Shown here piece after piece: positions 7,910-17,817 of a stretch of DNA of 64,000 nt. Source of the stretch: Heliobacterium mobile (lineage in GTDB: Bacteria; Bacillota; Desulfitobacteriia; Heliobacteriales; Heliobacteriaceae). The notes beneath the pieces are model-generated. The model searched no databases. It saw only the letters and a program-made list of their open reading frames with translations, and was not told the origin of the DNA. Every line of letters starts with the position of its first letter. Positions within the stretch are counted from its first letter, which is position 1. The position numbers were made by a program, and so were the translations under genes. Where the stretch lies: NCBI RefSeq assembly GCF_009720735.1, contig NZ_WNKU01000014.1:1-64000 (forward strand), given 5' to 3'.

Positions 7910-9085
7910 GTGGACGAACGCGGTGTGGTAATGGAGATTCAGGGAAATGACGTGATTGTCCTTACCCCCAGCGGGGAGTTCCGGCGCGAACGCATCTCTC
8001 CGCCAGCACCTCAAATCGGTGATGAGATTCTTTTAACACCGGTCAACAAGCCTCAACTCAAGGAGAATGGAAGAGCTTCATCCGGTGGTCACCGTTCCCG
8101 CCAAGGGAACCAGTGGTACATGGTGCCATGGAAGTGGGCCTTCCCGGCGGTGGCTGCAGTATTGCTGTTCATGGTGAATGTTTTTAGCTCAGGTACCACG
8201 GGATTAAATCCCTCCCCTGAAAAACTGGCCGACAGTGAAGCCTTGCCAACTTATGTGGCTGCAGAAAACAAGACGCTTCCGGCTGGAGAACCGGTGAAGT
8301 TTGTCACCATTGACATTAATCCATCGATAGAACTCGGTCTAGATGAAAATGATTTAGTCATCTCTGTCCGTTCCCTGAACCAAGATGCTGAGAAATTGCT
8401 GACCCAAAGACAACTCCAGGGATTGCACGTGGAAGAAGCGGTGGCTTTAATCACCGACGAAGCGGTTAAGCTAGGCTATCTCGCTTCTGCAAAAGATAAT
8501 GCCGTTGTGATCGCCGTCACCGGACAAAACAAGGAACCTGTGGGGAACCAAACCCTCGTAACGAGGCTGCAAGTCTCGGCCCGAGCGGCCATGGAAAAAG
8601 AAAAACTCTCCGCCGACAAAGTGCACATTGTCCGGGTTCCCAAGGAATCACGGGAACAAGCAGGTCAGATGGGGCTTTCTGTCGGGAAATATGCCATTTA
8701 TCTAGAGGCTTTAGATCGAGGTTTGCAAGTGAAACCTGATGATCTGAAAAAAGCGTCGATCACCAAAGCCATCGCCTCGGCCGGGGGAAATCCCACAGAA
8801 ATCATTCAAAAAGCGGTCAAAGACGAAAACCTATCTCTCAAAGCGGAAAAGTATAAAGATGAAATCGGTAAAAGGACACCATCGGCTGAACAACCGGTGA
8901 AACAAGATCCCCCTAGAGGAACAACTGGTTCATCCGAGTCAAAACCGGAAGAATCGAAGCCAGAAGACCCTCTCGATAAGGCCAATCTGATTACTGTATC
9001 CGAACCGGTTCAAGAACAAAGCAAAGATTCACCAAATATAGGTAGCTCTGTACAACCGGATATACCGAACGAAAACAGTAAATAA
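7910..9085 (+). CDS. rsgI: Anti-sigma factor RsgI
   Basis: A 391-aa membrane anti-sigma factor. A short cytoplasmic RsgI-N domain (residues ~1-50) should bind SigI. One membrane helix spans ~76-94, and the extracytoplasmic part opens with the RsgI signature VTIDINPSIELGL (~132-144). The C-terminal ~80 residues are Pro/Glu/Ser-rich and disordered, without a carbohydrate-binding module, so the sensed signal is not apparent. It follows sigI by 59 bp with RBS aggaggg, and a terminator follows. Confidence 0.92.
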   Translation: MDERGVVMEIQGNDVIVLTPSGEFRRERISPPAPQIGDEILLTPVNKPQLKENGRASSGGHRSRQGNQWYMVPWKWAFPAVAAVLLFMVNVFSSGTTGLNPSPEKLADSEALPTYVAAENKTLPAGEPVKFVTIDINPSIELGLDENDLVISVRSLNQDAEKLLTQRQLQGLHVEEAVALITDEAVKLGYLASAKDNAVVIAVTGQNKEPVGNQTLVTRLQVSARAAMEKEKLSADKVHIVRVPKESREQAGQMGLSVGKYAIYLEALDRGLQVKPDDLKKASITKAIASAGGNPTEIIQKAVKDENLSLKAEKYKDEIGKRTPSAEQPVKQDPPRGTTGSSESKPEESKPEDPLDKANLITVSEPVQEQSKDSPNIGSSVQPDIPNENSK

Positions 9086-9117
9086 CCGTTCCAAAAATTC
9101 ACCCTTTATCATCAAAG

Positions 9118-9152
9118 GAGACTATCTCTATCGTGAGAGACAGTCTCTTTTC
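9118..9152 (+). terminator. Terminator after rsgI
   Basis: Stem gagactatctct/agagacagtctc with one A-A mismatch, a 6-nt loop and tttt after it. It separates sigI-rsgI from spoIID. Confidence 0.8.
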
Positions 9153-9231
9153 TATTTCATTGCATAGACAGGAAAGTGCCACCAGATTGTCGAATTAAAG
9201 CTCCATAGTCATACCTAGAAAAGGAGACAAA

Positions 9232-10653
9232 ATGGAGATGGCACAAACAAAGCGGTGGGGGCTTCACTGGCTTCTTATGGCCCTATTCGGCCTGCTCATC
9301 ACGACAGGAATAGTGACACCGGTTGAGGCGAGAGAATTGCCGTTGCTGCGGGTATTGCTGGCGCAGCAGACATCAGCCGATGTTCGCGTAATTTCCGGTA
9401 CATATCAGTGGTTTGATGAAGAAACAAATGGTATTATTGAGGATGCTGGTCAAAAGACGTGGACGGCCAGCGCATCGGGCGCCGTCATCAACCTAGTAAA
9501 AGACAACAAGTCCCTGGCCAAAAGTTTTAACGGTCCCTTGCTGTTAAAAGCGGTTGGCAGCGGCGAGAATATTCTGGAGGTAAACGGCAAAAAATACCGG
9601 GGTAGCCTCCGAGTCTATTACTTGCGTTCCCAGGGAACCAACAGCTTGGCCTTGATCAACGTTATTGATATGGAATCCTACCTCAATGGCGTCGTCGGTA
9701 TGGAAATCGGCAGCGGTGCCCCGGAAGAGGCGATTAAAGCGCAGGCACTTGCCTCAAGAACTTATGCGTTGCAGCAGCGAGACCGCCGGGATAGTTTTGG
9801 CTATTATTATGATGTGCAAGCTACCCAAAGCAGCCAAGTCTATCAAGGCATTGCCGGAGAAACGCCCCGGGTAACTCAACTGGTCAATGCGACGCGAGGA
9901 CAGGTCGTTACATACGACGGAAAACTCATCGAAGCCGTGTTTCACTCCAATAGCGGGGGACAAACGGAAGATGCCCGGTATGTATGGAACAGCGATGTTC
10001 CCTATTTGCGGGGAGTTCCAGCACCGGAAGACAAATATGCTGAAGAAATGAAAGGTTCCGCTGCATTAGCCTATCACTGGCGCAAGCCTGTCACGGCCCG
10101 CCAGTTGGCCGGCCAGACCCTTTCCCTGACCGGAAAAGATCCCGGAGATGTCAAAAGTTTGCGCATTGCCGAGACGAGTCCTTCTGGACGTGTGACCCGA
10201 TTAGAGGTCATTGGGACGAAAGGGATCATCTCTGTCGACAAAACAAAGGTCCGGCAGCTTGTAGATACTCCCTCCACCAAATTTACGATATCCGGAAGCG
10301 GGGGTTCTGGCAGCGCTGATCTTCAGGTTTTAAGTAATGGAAGCTCGGGAGTCACCAAAACGACCGTAGCGACGACCGGAAGCTATCAGCTAAAATCCAG
10401 CGGATTAGCCGTCTTAACGGCGACAGCCACCGCCATTTCTGCAGAGGGAACAACGACCTTATCAGGTTCGTCCTCAACAGCTAATGAATTCATCCTTGAC
10501 GGTTACGGCTTCGGTCATGGTGTGGGCATGAGCCAATGGGGAGCCATGGGCTTGGCCAAAGCCGGAAAAAAATACAACGATATTATTGAGCATTATTACA
10601 ACCAGGATCGCCGGGATGATCGGCTCCGTATCGTAGGAGAATGGGGAAATTAA
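9232..10653 (+). CDS. SpoIID/LytB-domain cell-wall hydrolase
   Basis: A 473-aa exported protein with an N-terminal signal (LLMALFGLLITTGIVTP). The SpoIID core contains DMESYLNGVVGMEIGSGAPEEAIKAQA, with the conserved Glu of SpoIID lytic transglycosylases in GMEIG. It ends with GYGFGHGVGMSQWGAMGLAK. SpoIID strips stem-less glycan during engulfment. Paralogs (LytB type) exist, and this length with a Ser/Gly-rich insert at ~350-400 could be either, so I give no firm symbol. Its stop abuts the queA ATG. Confidence 0.85.
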   Translation: MEMAQTKRWGLHWLLMALFGLLITTGIVTPVEARELPLLRVLLAQQTSADVRVISGTYQWFDEETNGIIEDAGQKTWTASASGAVINLVKDNKSLAKSFNGPLLLKAVGSGENILEVNGKKYRGSLRVYYLRSQGTNSLALINVIDMESYLNGVVGMEIGSGAPEEAIKAQALASRTYALQQRDRRDSFGYYYDVQATQSSQVYQGIAGETPRVTQLVNATRGQVVTYDGKLIEAVFHSNSGGQTEDARYVWNSDVPYLRGVPAPEDKYAEEMKGSAALAYHWRKPVTARQLAGQTLSLTGKDPGDVKSLRIAETSPSGRVTRLEVIGTKGIISVDKTKVRQLVDTPSTKFTISGSGGSGSADLQVLSNGSSGVTKTTVATTGSYQLKSSGLAVLTATATAISAEGTTTLSGSSSTANEFILDGYGFGHGVGMSQWGAMGLAKAGKKYNDIIEHYYNQDRRDDRLRIVGEWGN

Positions 10654-11688
10654 ATGGATGTCTCTTTGTTCGATTATGAATTACCGCCAGAGGCCATCGG
10701 CCAAACCCCGATGGAACCCCGTGATGCCTCTCGGTTGATGGTTTTAAACCGTGACAGCGGCGCTGTTACCCACAGCCGGTTTTGGCAAGTCGGCGACTAT
10801 TTGCAACCGGGAGACGTGCTGGTCGTCAACCGGACCCGGGTGATTCCGGCTCGTCTTTATGGAATAAAACGGGACAGCAATGTACAGGTAGAGATGGTCC
10901 TGTTAACGCCAAAAGGAGACGATTGTTGGGAGACTCTCGTCCGTCCAGGTCGTCGTCTAAAACCGGGCACCGTCGTCGATTTCGGCGATGGTGCCTTAGC
11001 GGCTGAAATTTTGGAAACGACTGAATTCGGTGGACGCGTCATTCGTTTTCATTATCAGGGAGATTTCGATCAGATTCTCGACCATGTTGGTCAGATGCCC
11101 CTCCCACCCTATATTGAGGAACCGTTACCTCGCGAGTCGGCCGAACGATATCAAACTGTCTACAACCAGGAACGGGGCTCTGCGGCAGCACCGACTGCCG
11201 GTCTGCACTTCACTCCGCGGCTTCTTGAAGAACTACGCGAAAAAGGAATACTTATTACCTCAATCTTGCTCCATGTGGGCTTAGGTACCTTTCGTCCCGT
11301 TCAAGTGGACAAGGTCGAAGAACACCGCATGCATTCTGAGTTTTATCAAGTGGACCCAGAATCGGCCCACATCATCCAAAAGGCTCGCCGGGAAGGTCGT
11401 CGAGTCATCGCCGTCGGCACGACTGCTGCTCGCACTTTGGAAACGGTGGCCACGATAAACGACGGTGAAATCGTCGCCTCCTCGGGCTGGACAGACATCT
11501 TTATCTATCCAGGCTATGAGTTCAAAGCCCTGAGCGGATTGATCACTAATTTTCACTTACCCAAATCCACTTTGCTCATGCTCGTCTCTGCATTCGCAAG
11601 CCGAGAAAAAGTGATGAACGCGTACCATGAGGCTTTACGAGAGGGATATCGTTTCTTTAGCTTTGGAGATGCGATGCTGATTCTCTAA
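10654..11688 (+). CDS. queA: S-adenosylmethionine:tRNA ribosyltransferase-isomerase QueA
   Basis: A 344-aa enzyme that converts preQ1-modified tRNA to epoxyqueuosine tRNA using the ribose of SAM. Hallmark segments are [20 protein letters not shown] at the start, [10 protein letters not shown] in the middle, and [19 protein letters not shown] near the end. It starts at the base after the spoIID stop and is followed by tgt, the usual Firmicute order. Length is normal. Confidence 0.97.
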   Translation: MDVSLFDYELPPEAIGQTPMEPRDASRLMVLNRDSGAVTHSRFWQVGDYLQPGDVLVVNRTRVIPARLYGIKRDSNVQVEMVLLTPKGDDCWETLVRPGRRLKPGTVVDFGDGALAAEILETTEFGGRVIRFHYQGDFDQILDHVGQMPLPPYIEEPLPRESAERYQTVYNQERGSAAAPTAGLHFTPRLLEELREKGILITSILLHVGLGTFRPVQVDKVEEHRMHSEFYQVDPESAHIIQKARREGRRVIAVGTTAARTLETVATINDGEIVASSGWTDIFIYPGYEFKALSGLITNFHLPKSTLLMLVSAFASREKVMNAYHEALREGYRFFSFGDAMLIL

Positions 11689-11784
11689 GCGAAACAACCG
11701 AACGAAAAGCCGTGGATCTCTTAGCGAACGTTGTCAATACATCCCCCCGATTTACCACGATTGTTGCTATTGCCCTTAATTTAA

Positions 11785-12954
<1,170 letters not shown>

Positions 12955-13002
12955 TTCTCGAACCAATGGAAGATGTTGTTTGGGAAAGGAGGATAGTTGT
13001 CT

Positions 13003-13266
13003 ATGGATTCAAGCGTATTGCTTATCTACATGGCAGTGCTCTTCGGCGCTTTCTATTTCTTATTTATTCGCCCGCAAAAAAAGGCGCAAAAAGAACATAA
13101 ACAGCTTTTGGACAACCTGAAAGTCTATGATCGGGTTCTTACAGCCGGTGGTATGTACGGAACCATCACTGAAGTGGGAACAGAAATCGTCACCCTCCAA
13201 GTCGCCGAAGGTGTTCAAGTGGAATATGCCAAATCGGCCATCTTGAGAGTCGTCGAAAAAGAATAA
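13003..13266 (+). CDS. yajC: Preprotein translocase subunit YajC
   Basis: An 87-aa protein with one N-terminal membrane helix (LLIYMAVLFGAFYFLFIRPQ) followed by the family signature QKKAQKEHKQLLDNLKVYD and GGMYGTITEV. It associates with SecDF to aid protein export. ATG 13003 is preferred over TTG 12997 for spacing to aaaggagg. secD and secF follow about 1.2 kb downstream, after two inserted genes. Confidence 0.95.
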   Translation: MDSSVLLIYMAVLFGAFYFLFIRPQKKAQKEHKQLLDNLKVYDRVLTAGGMYGTITEVGTEIVTLQVAEGVQVEYAKSAILRVVEKE

Positions 13267-13324
13267 CCCAACAATAACGATACCTTCCGAGTGACAAAAA
13301 AATTGCAAATTCTTTACAACACAG

Positions 13325-13353
13325 GCAGGAATTTTGTGGAATTAGTCGAATGA
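13325..13353 (+). promoter_or_regulatory. Candidate sigma-H promoter of the Spo0E-like gene
   Basis: gcaggaatt (13325-13333) and gtcgaatga (13345-13353), 11 bp apart, fit the published sigma-H pattern RnAGGAwWW-n11/12-RnnGAATww except in the last two positions. It lies ~80 bp before the Spo0E-like start, a sporulation-related gene. Assignment is by pattern only. Confidence 0.45.
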
Positions 13354-13433
13354 ATAATATGGAAAAGATTCCATGTCTAACCTGACTGAGATCAAAGATA
13401 TTTGCAGTCTTATTGTCGAAGGAGGGGGCAATT

Positions 13434-13634
13434 TTGGATTGCACGGTTTTGTTGCGCCGGATTCATCGCAAACGTAAGGAATTGGATAAGTTGGCACGGC
13501 GGTTCGACGCAAAGACGCTGACCAGCGGTGCCATTTACCGCAAGTCCTGTGAACTTGACCGCCTGATCGCAGAGTATATGCGATCAAACCGTCAGATGGA
13601 ATTGGACTTTCCTGATTTGATTACCGGCCGCTGA
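13434..13634 (+). CDS. Spo0E-like aspartyl-phosphate phosphatase
   Basis: A 66-aa protein from TTG 13434, with aaggaggggg 5 nt upstream. It has the Spo0E family pattern of two short helices: RIHRKRKELDKLA, then the signature SCELDRLIAEYM (SxxLDxLI). Such proteins dephosphorylate Spo0A-P and delay sporulation. An upstream in-frame start at 13413 lacks an RBS. A strong terminator overlaps its stop codon. Confidence 0.82.
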   Translation: MDCTVLLRRIHRKRKELDKLARRFDAKTLTSGAIYRKSCELDRLIAEYMRSNRQMELDFPDLITGR

Positions 13635-13664
13635 GCAAGCCTCAGCGGCCGTATTTTTCTTTTA
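13625..13664 (+). terminator. Terminator after the Spo0E-like gene
   Basis: An 11-bp perfect stem cggccgctgag/ctcagcggccg, a 5-nt loop, then tatttttctttt. The stop codon of the upstream gene is inside the left arm. Confidence 0.93.
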
Positions 13665-13695
13665 TGGCCTATTTCAATGCATAAGGAAGATGATA

Positions 13696-14358
13696 ATGTC
13701 GATCACGGTCACTTTCGAAGACATCAAAGCCAATCCTGAAGTGAGGGCCTATATCGAGAAAGGAAATGAACACCTCGGTGTGCTCGGTTACACAGAACAT
13801 GGCTTACGCCATGCGGCACTGGTAAGTCAACAAGCCGGGCGGATCCTTTCCCATATACAGGCAGATCCCCGTAAGGTGGAACTGGCTTGCATTGCCGGGT
13901 TTATGCATGATATCGGCAATGCCGTCAGTCGGGACAGCCACGCTCAAATCGGGGCACTGCTGGCTCGCAGTATACTTCGGGAGATGGGGATGGACTTTGG
14001 AGAGATCGCTGAAGTCATTGCCGCTATCGGCAATCATGACGAATCGGTCGGTCAAGTGATCAACATCCCGGCAGCGGCCTTGATTTTAGCGGACAAGTGT
14101 GATGTTCACTTTAAGCGTGTACGTAATAAAGAACATGCTTCTTTTGATATTCATGATCGGGTCAACTACGCCGTACGAGAATCATCCGTGAATTTAGAAG
14201 GCCGCAATATCACCTTAGAATTGAAAACAGACTTACAAATCAGCCCGCTCATCGATTACTTCGAGATTTTTCTCCCGCGAATGGTCATGTGCCGCCGGGC
14301 CGCATCTTTCCTTGATTGCCAATTCCACTTAATAATTAACGGTGCACGATTTTTATAG
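13696..14358 (+). CDS. HD-domain phosphohydrolase
   Basis: A ~220-aa HD-superfamily protein with metal-binding residues in the order H...HD...D: EHGLRHAALVS, GFMHDIGNAVS and a later ILADKCDVHF. It resembles clostridial HD proteins often found between yajC and secD. The substrate is unknown, nucleotides being the usual guess. ATG 13696 is favoured over 13690 by RBS spacing. The C-terminal tail (MVMCRRAASFLDCQF...) looks unlike a conserved domain. Confidence 0.8.
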   Translation: MSITVTFEDIKANPEVRAYIEKGNEHLGVLGYTEHGLRHAALVSQQAGRILSHIQADPRKVELACIAGFMHDIGNAVSRDSHAQIGALLARSILREMGMDFGEIAEVIAAIGNHDESVGQVINIPAAALILADKCDVHFKRVRNKEHASFDIHDRVNYAVRESSVNLEGRNITLELKTDLQISPLIDYFEIFLPRMVMCRRAASFLDCQFHLIINGARFL

Positions 14359-14386
14359 TTAATATATTCAATCCAGATCTTCCTGT

Positions 14387-14416
14387 TTGACAAGCTTTAT
14401 GACCGGGGAGTATAAT
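14387..14416 (+). promoter_or_regulatory. Sigma-A promoter for secDF
   Basis: Perfect -35 ttgaca (14387-14392) and -10 tataat (14411-14416) with an 18-bp spacer, ~80 nt before the secD ATG. Confidence 0.85.
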
Positions 14417-14496
14417 TCAATTTGTGTCATATTCCCTGTTAAGGGGATACACTCGTCCGTGAATAGTGTAAATATAGCAAGGAGGCAGCGGGCACT

Positions 14497-15705
14497 ATGA
14501 ATGCACGCAAAACGCTCCAATTGGTGGCCCTGATTTTGGTCGTGGCCATTGCTGCCGCTCTCAGTTTCACCCCGATTCAACAGAACATGAAACTGGGGTT
14601 GGACTTGCAGGGCGGTCTTCATGTGGTCCTGCAGGGAGTAGATACTCCGGACCATAAAGTGACTCGAGATGATATCAAGCAGGTTCAAGCCATCATGGAA
14701 CAGCGGGTAAACGGCTTGGGTGTTGCAGAACCGATTATCCAGGTGGAAGGCGACAACCGGCTGATTATCGAACTCCCCGGTATCTCAGACCCCGATAAAG
14801 CGATTGAACTGATCGGTAAAACGGCGGTCTTGACTTTCCGTACGGCTGACGGAAAAGTGGTCGTCGAAGGGACCGATCTGAAAGAAGCCAAAGAAGGCAT
14901 GGACTCGAGAAACAATCAGCCTATCGTATCGCTGACACTGACTTCGGAAGGGGCTAAGAAGTTTGCCGACGTTACTCGTGCTAACGTGGGCAAACAGATC
15001 GGCATCTACCTTGACAACGATATGTTGCAAAATCCGAAGGTAAATGAAGCGATTACGACAGGTCAAGCTCAGATTACCGGATATGCCTCCCTTGATGAGG
15101 CCCATCGGATGGCCCTGTTGCTGAACTCAGGCGCACTGCCGGTCAAAATGGAAATGGTCGAGAAACGCACCGTCGGTCCGACTCTGGGGGCGGACAGCCT
15201 ATCTAAGAGCCAGGTGGCCGCTATGGTCGGTGTTGGTCTCATCTTTGCATTCATGTTCCTCTATTATCGAGCCCCGGGCATTGTGGCGATCGTATCGCTC
15301 ATCTTGTATTCTGTCATCGTATTAGGTGCTATGGCCATGTTGCATGCCACATTGACTCTGCCAGGCATCGCTGGATTCTTATTGTCCATCGGTGTAGCCG
15401 TGGATGCGAACGTCATCATTTATGAGCGCTTAAAGGAAGAACTCCGCGCTGGCAAGACCTTGCGCACAGCCATTGAAGAAGGGTTTAAACGGGCCTTCAC
15501 GACGATTTTGGACTCTAACGTGACCACCTTCATCGCTGTTGCTGTTCTTTATTACTTGGGTACCGGTCCGATTCGAGGATTTGCTGTCACGCTCGGTATC
15601 GGTATTGTAGCCAGTATGTTTACGGCCGTCACCTTTACCCGTTGGTTATTGCGGGCCATGGTTGGCAGCGGTCTGATCAAAAACAATAAACTGTATGGAG
15701 CCTAA
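14497..15705 (+). CDS. secD: Protein translocase subunit SecD
   Basis: A 402-aa membrane protein that uses the proton gradient to pull secreted proteins outward. The first helix (~8-25) precedes GLDLQGGLHVVLQ, the SecD signature. The periplasmic P1 region follows, then five helices with SIGVAVDANVIIYERLKEELR. The length is typical of clostridial SecD. RBS aaggaggc. secF follows by 17 bp. Confidence 0.97.
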   Translation: MNARKTLQLVALILVVAIAAALSFTPIQQNMKLGLDLQGGLHVVLQGVDTPDHKVTRDDIKQVQAIMEQRVNGLGVAEPIIQVEGDNRLIIELPGISDPDKAIELIGKTAVLTFRTADGKVVVEGTDLKEAKEGMDSRNNQPIVSLTLTSEGAKKFADVTRANVGKQIGIYLDNDMLQNPKVNEAITTGQAQITGYASLDEAHRMALLLNSGALPVKMEMVEKRTVGPTLGADSLSKSQVAAMVGVGLIFAFMFLYYRAPGIVAIVSLILYSVIVLGAMAMLHATLTLPGIAGFLLSIGVAVDANVIIYERLKEELRAGKTLRTAIEEGFKRAFTTILDSNVTTFIAVAVLYYLGTGPIRGFAVTLGIGIVASMFTAVTFTRWLLRAMVGSGLIKNNKLYGA

Positions 15706-15722
15706 AGGAGGGAAACCCGGAC

Positions 15723-16604
15723 ATGAACATTATCGGACGCCGAAAGATCTGGTATGCCCTTTCATTGCTCATCATCATCCCGGGCATTATCTCCCTGCTC
15801 CTGCGCGGTCTTAATCTGGGGATTGATTTTACTGGTGGTTCGTTGTTGCAATTTCAGTTTGAAAATACGGTCACTGTTGAACAGGTTCGTAACGTCTTAG
15901 ACCAGTCCCACTTGGGCAGTTCGACGATTCAGCTTTCCGATGGAAACAACGTACTCATTCGGACGAAAACGATGGACGAGAGCGAAAGGAACAAACTCGT
16001 CAACGATATTAAAGGCCAAGTGGGCAATTTAACTGTCCAACGAGATGAAATCGTGGGACCGGTCATCGGGAAGGAACTCGCTCAAAAAGCTTTACTGGCT
16101 CTGGCTATAGCCAGCGTGCTGATTATCGGCTATATTACCGTTCGATTTGAGTTCAAGTTTGCGATTGCAGCGATCCTTGCACTGATGCACGACGTCTTTG
16201 TCGTCATAGGCATCTTCTCAATCTTTCAGATTGAAGTGGACAGCTCTTTCGTGGCGGCTGTGTTGACTGTCGTCGGTTACTCTATCAACGATACGATCGT
16301 CATCTTCGACCGGATTCGGGAGAACCTGAATCGCAAGAAACGGACGGAAGATTTGGAGTCGCTCGTCAACCGTTCTGTTTTAGAGACGATGACTCGTTCT
16401 ATCAACACGGTATTGCAAGTCGTCTTCGTATTGGTGGCGCTGTTGTTTTGGGGCGGAGAGACAACAAAGGTATTTACTCTGGCCATGCTGGTCGGAGTCG
16501 TCTCCGGTGCCTATTCGTCTATCTTCAATGCCAGCCCATTGTGGTTTGACTTCAAACAATTGGAGAAGGCTCAACGGAGCAAAAATAGAGCCAAAACGGC
16601 CTAA
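15723..16604 (+). CDS. secF: Protein translocase subunit SecF
   Basis: A 293-aa six-helix partner of SecD. The N-terminal helix is followed by the signature GLNLGIDFTGGSLLQF. The C-terminal transmembrane block contains VVGYSINDTIVIFDRIRENL and SRSIN-type MTRSINTVLQ. It is separate from secD here, while some Bacillus species fuse them. A terminator follows. Confidence 0.97.
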   Translation: MNIIGRRKIWYALSLLIIIPGIISLLLRGLNLGIDFTGGSLLQFQFENTVTVEQVRNVLDQSHLGSSTIQLSDGNNVLIRTKTMDESERNKLVNDIKGQVGNLTVQRDEIVGPVIGKELAQKALLALAIASVLIIGYITVRFEFKFAIAAILALMHDVFVVIGIFSIFQIEVDSSFVAAVLTVVGYSINDTIVIFDRIRENLNRKKRTEDLESLVNRSVLETMTRSINTVLQVVFVLVALLFWGGETTKVFTLAMLVGVVSGAYSSIFNASPLWFDFKQLEKAQRSKNRAKTA

Positions 16605-16633
16605 ATGGTCACAGTGGCTTGATGAGAATGTGG

Positions 16634-16668
16634 GCACTCCAGGAAACTGGAGTGCTTTTCATTTTTAG
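16634..16668 (+). terminator. Terminator after secF
   Basis: 9-bp stem gcactccag/ctggagtgc with a GAAA tetraloop followed by ttttcattttt. Confidence 0.93.
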
Positions 16669-16719
16669 TGAATATGCTACAATGGGTAATGACATGAATC
16701 TGAAAAGGGGTACTGGGTA

Positions 16720-17622
16720 GTGGATGAACGGCTGCAGGTGGCGAGATTATCGGTGGCTTCCAACACGGTACTCGTCATCGGCAAAGTGGCAATCGGCTGG
16801 CTGATCGGTTCTGTCAGTGTGATCTCCGAAGGGATCCATTCGGGACTGGACTTGATGGCTGCCTTGATTGCGTATTTTAGTGTGCGGGAAGCGAGTAAGC
16901 CGGCCGATGAGAGCCATCATTTTGGCCATGGAAAAATTGAAAATGTGGCAGGAACCATTGAGGCTCTGTTGATTTTTATTGCTGCCCTATGGATCATTTG
17001 GGAGGCCGTTCATAAACTGCAAGTAGGCGGTGCAGCACCCGAGGTGAGCTGGGGTGCTTTGATCATGGCCCTATCAGCGGGGGTGAACTATTTCGTTTCC
17101 TCTCGTTTGATGGCTGTGGCGAAAAAGACTGAATCAGTAGCTTTAAAAGCCGATGCGATGCATCTGCGAACCGATGTCTATACCTCTCTGGGCGTCCTCG
17201 TTGGTTTATTGTTGCTGAAGGTTACCGGTTGGTGGCTCGTCGATCCCCTGGTCGCCATCGGTGTGGCCTTACTGATCATGAAAGCTTCCTGGGATCTACT
17301 GCATCAGGCTTTTCTGCCTTTGCTCGATTCACGGCTTCCTGAAGAAGAAGAGGAGCAAATTCAAGAACGAATCGAACGGCATGCCGCTAAATATGTAAAT
17401 GTGCACGAAGTACGGACGCGCCGGTCTGGGGCAGAACGGCATATCGATATGCATATGGTCTTTTGCAAACGACAATCGGTGGAAGAGACTCATGAGATCT
17501 CCGATACGGTGGAGAAGGAGATCCAAGAACTTTATCCAAAAAGTTCTGTCTTGATTCACCAGGAGCCCTGTAACGAACGGTGCGGTGAATGCAAACTTGG
17601 CAATAATCGAGGGAACCGATAA
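16720..17622 (+). CDS. Cation diffusion facilitator (metal/proton antiporter)
   Basis: A 300-aa CDF transporter with six membrane helices and a C-terminal cytoplasmic domain. Both metal-site helices are intact: EGIHSGLDL in helix 2 and DAMHLRTDVYTS in helix 5 (HxxxD type, Zn/Fe/Mn export). The His-rich SHHFGHGKIEN loop is also typical. It has an unusual Cys-rich C-terminal tail, CNERCGECKLG, a candidate extra metal ligand set. The start is GTG, and a -10-like tacaat lies 40 bp upstream. A terminator follows directly. Confidence 0.92.
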   Translation: MDERLQVARLSVASNTVLVIGKVAIGWLIGSVSVISEGIHSGLDLMAALIAYFSVREASKPADESHHFGHGKIENVAGTIEALLIFIAALWIIWEAVHKLQVGGAAPEVSWGALIMALSAGVNYFVSSRLMAVAKKTESVALKADAMHLRTDVYTSLGVLVGLLLLKVTGWWLVDPLVAIGVALLIMKASWDLLHQAFLPLLDSRLPEEEEEQIQERIERHAAKYVNVHEVRTRRSGAERHIDMHMVFCKRQSVEETHEISDTVEKEIQELYPKSSVLIHQEPCNERCGECKLGNNRGNR

Positions 17623-17646
17623 CCCCCGAGTATACCGGGGGTTTTC
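17620..17646 (+). terminator. Terminator after the CDF gene
   Basis: Stem acccccg/cgggggt with a 7-nt loop followed by tttctt, directly at the stop codon. Confidence 0.88.
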
Positions 17647-17710
17647 TTAATCCAGATTCAGAGAAATCCTATGAAACAAATCGATGAAAAAAGAATACCC
17701 CTTAGAAAAT

Positions 17711-17721
17711 TATGGTACAAT
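17711..17721 (+). promoter_or_regulatory. Extended -10 promoter element for relA
   Basis: tatggtacaat contains TGG plus tacaat (extended -10). No convincing -35 precedes it. It lies ~100 nt upstream of the relA ATG, in an otherwise AT-rich 195-bp gap. Confidence 0.4.
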
Positions 17722-17817
17722 GATTAATACTCACTACGCTGACAAATCAGATTACTTACTTGCCTTAAATTCAGTAAAAAGATATGTTTTTACGTAGCCT
17801 TTTGGGGAGGTGACAAG

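Noticed and set aside
9205-9218. catacct as a sigma-E -10 element for the spoIID-like gene
   Set aside because: Transcription would start within or after the RBS, and no matching -35 is present.
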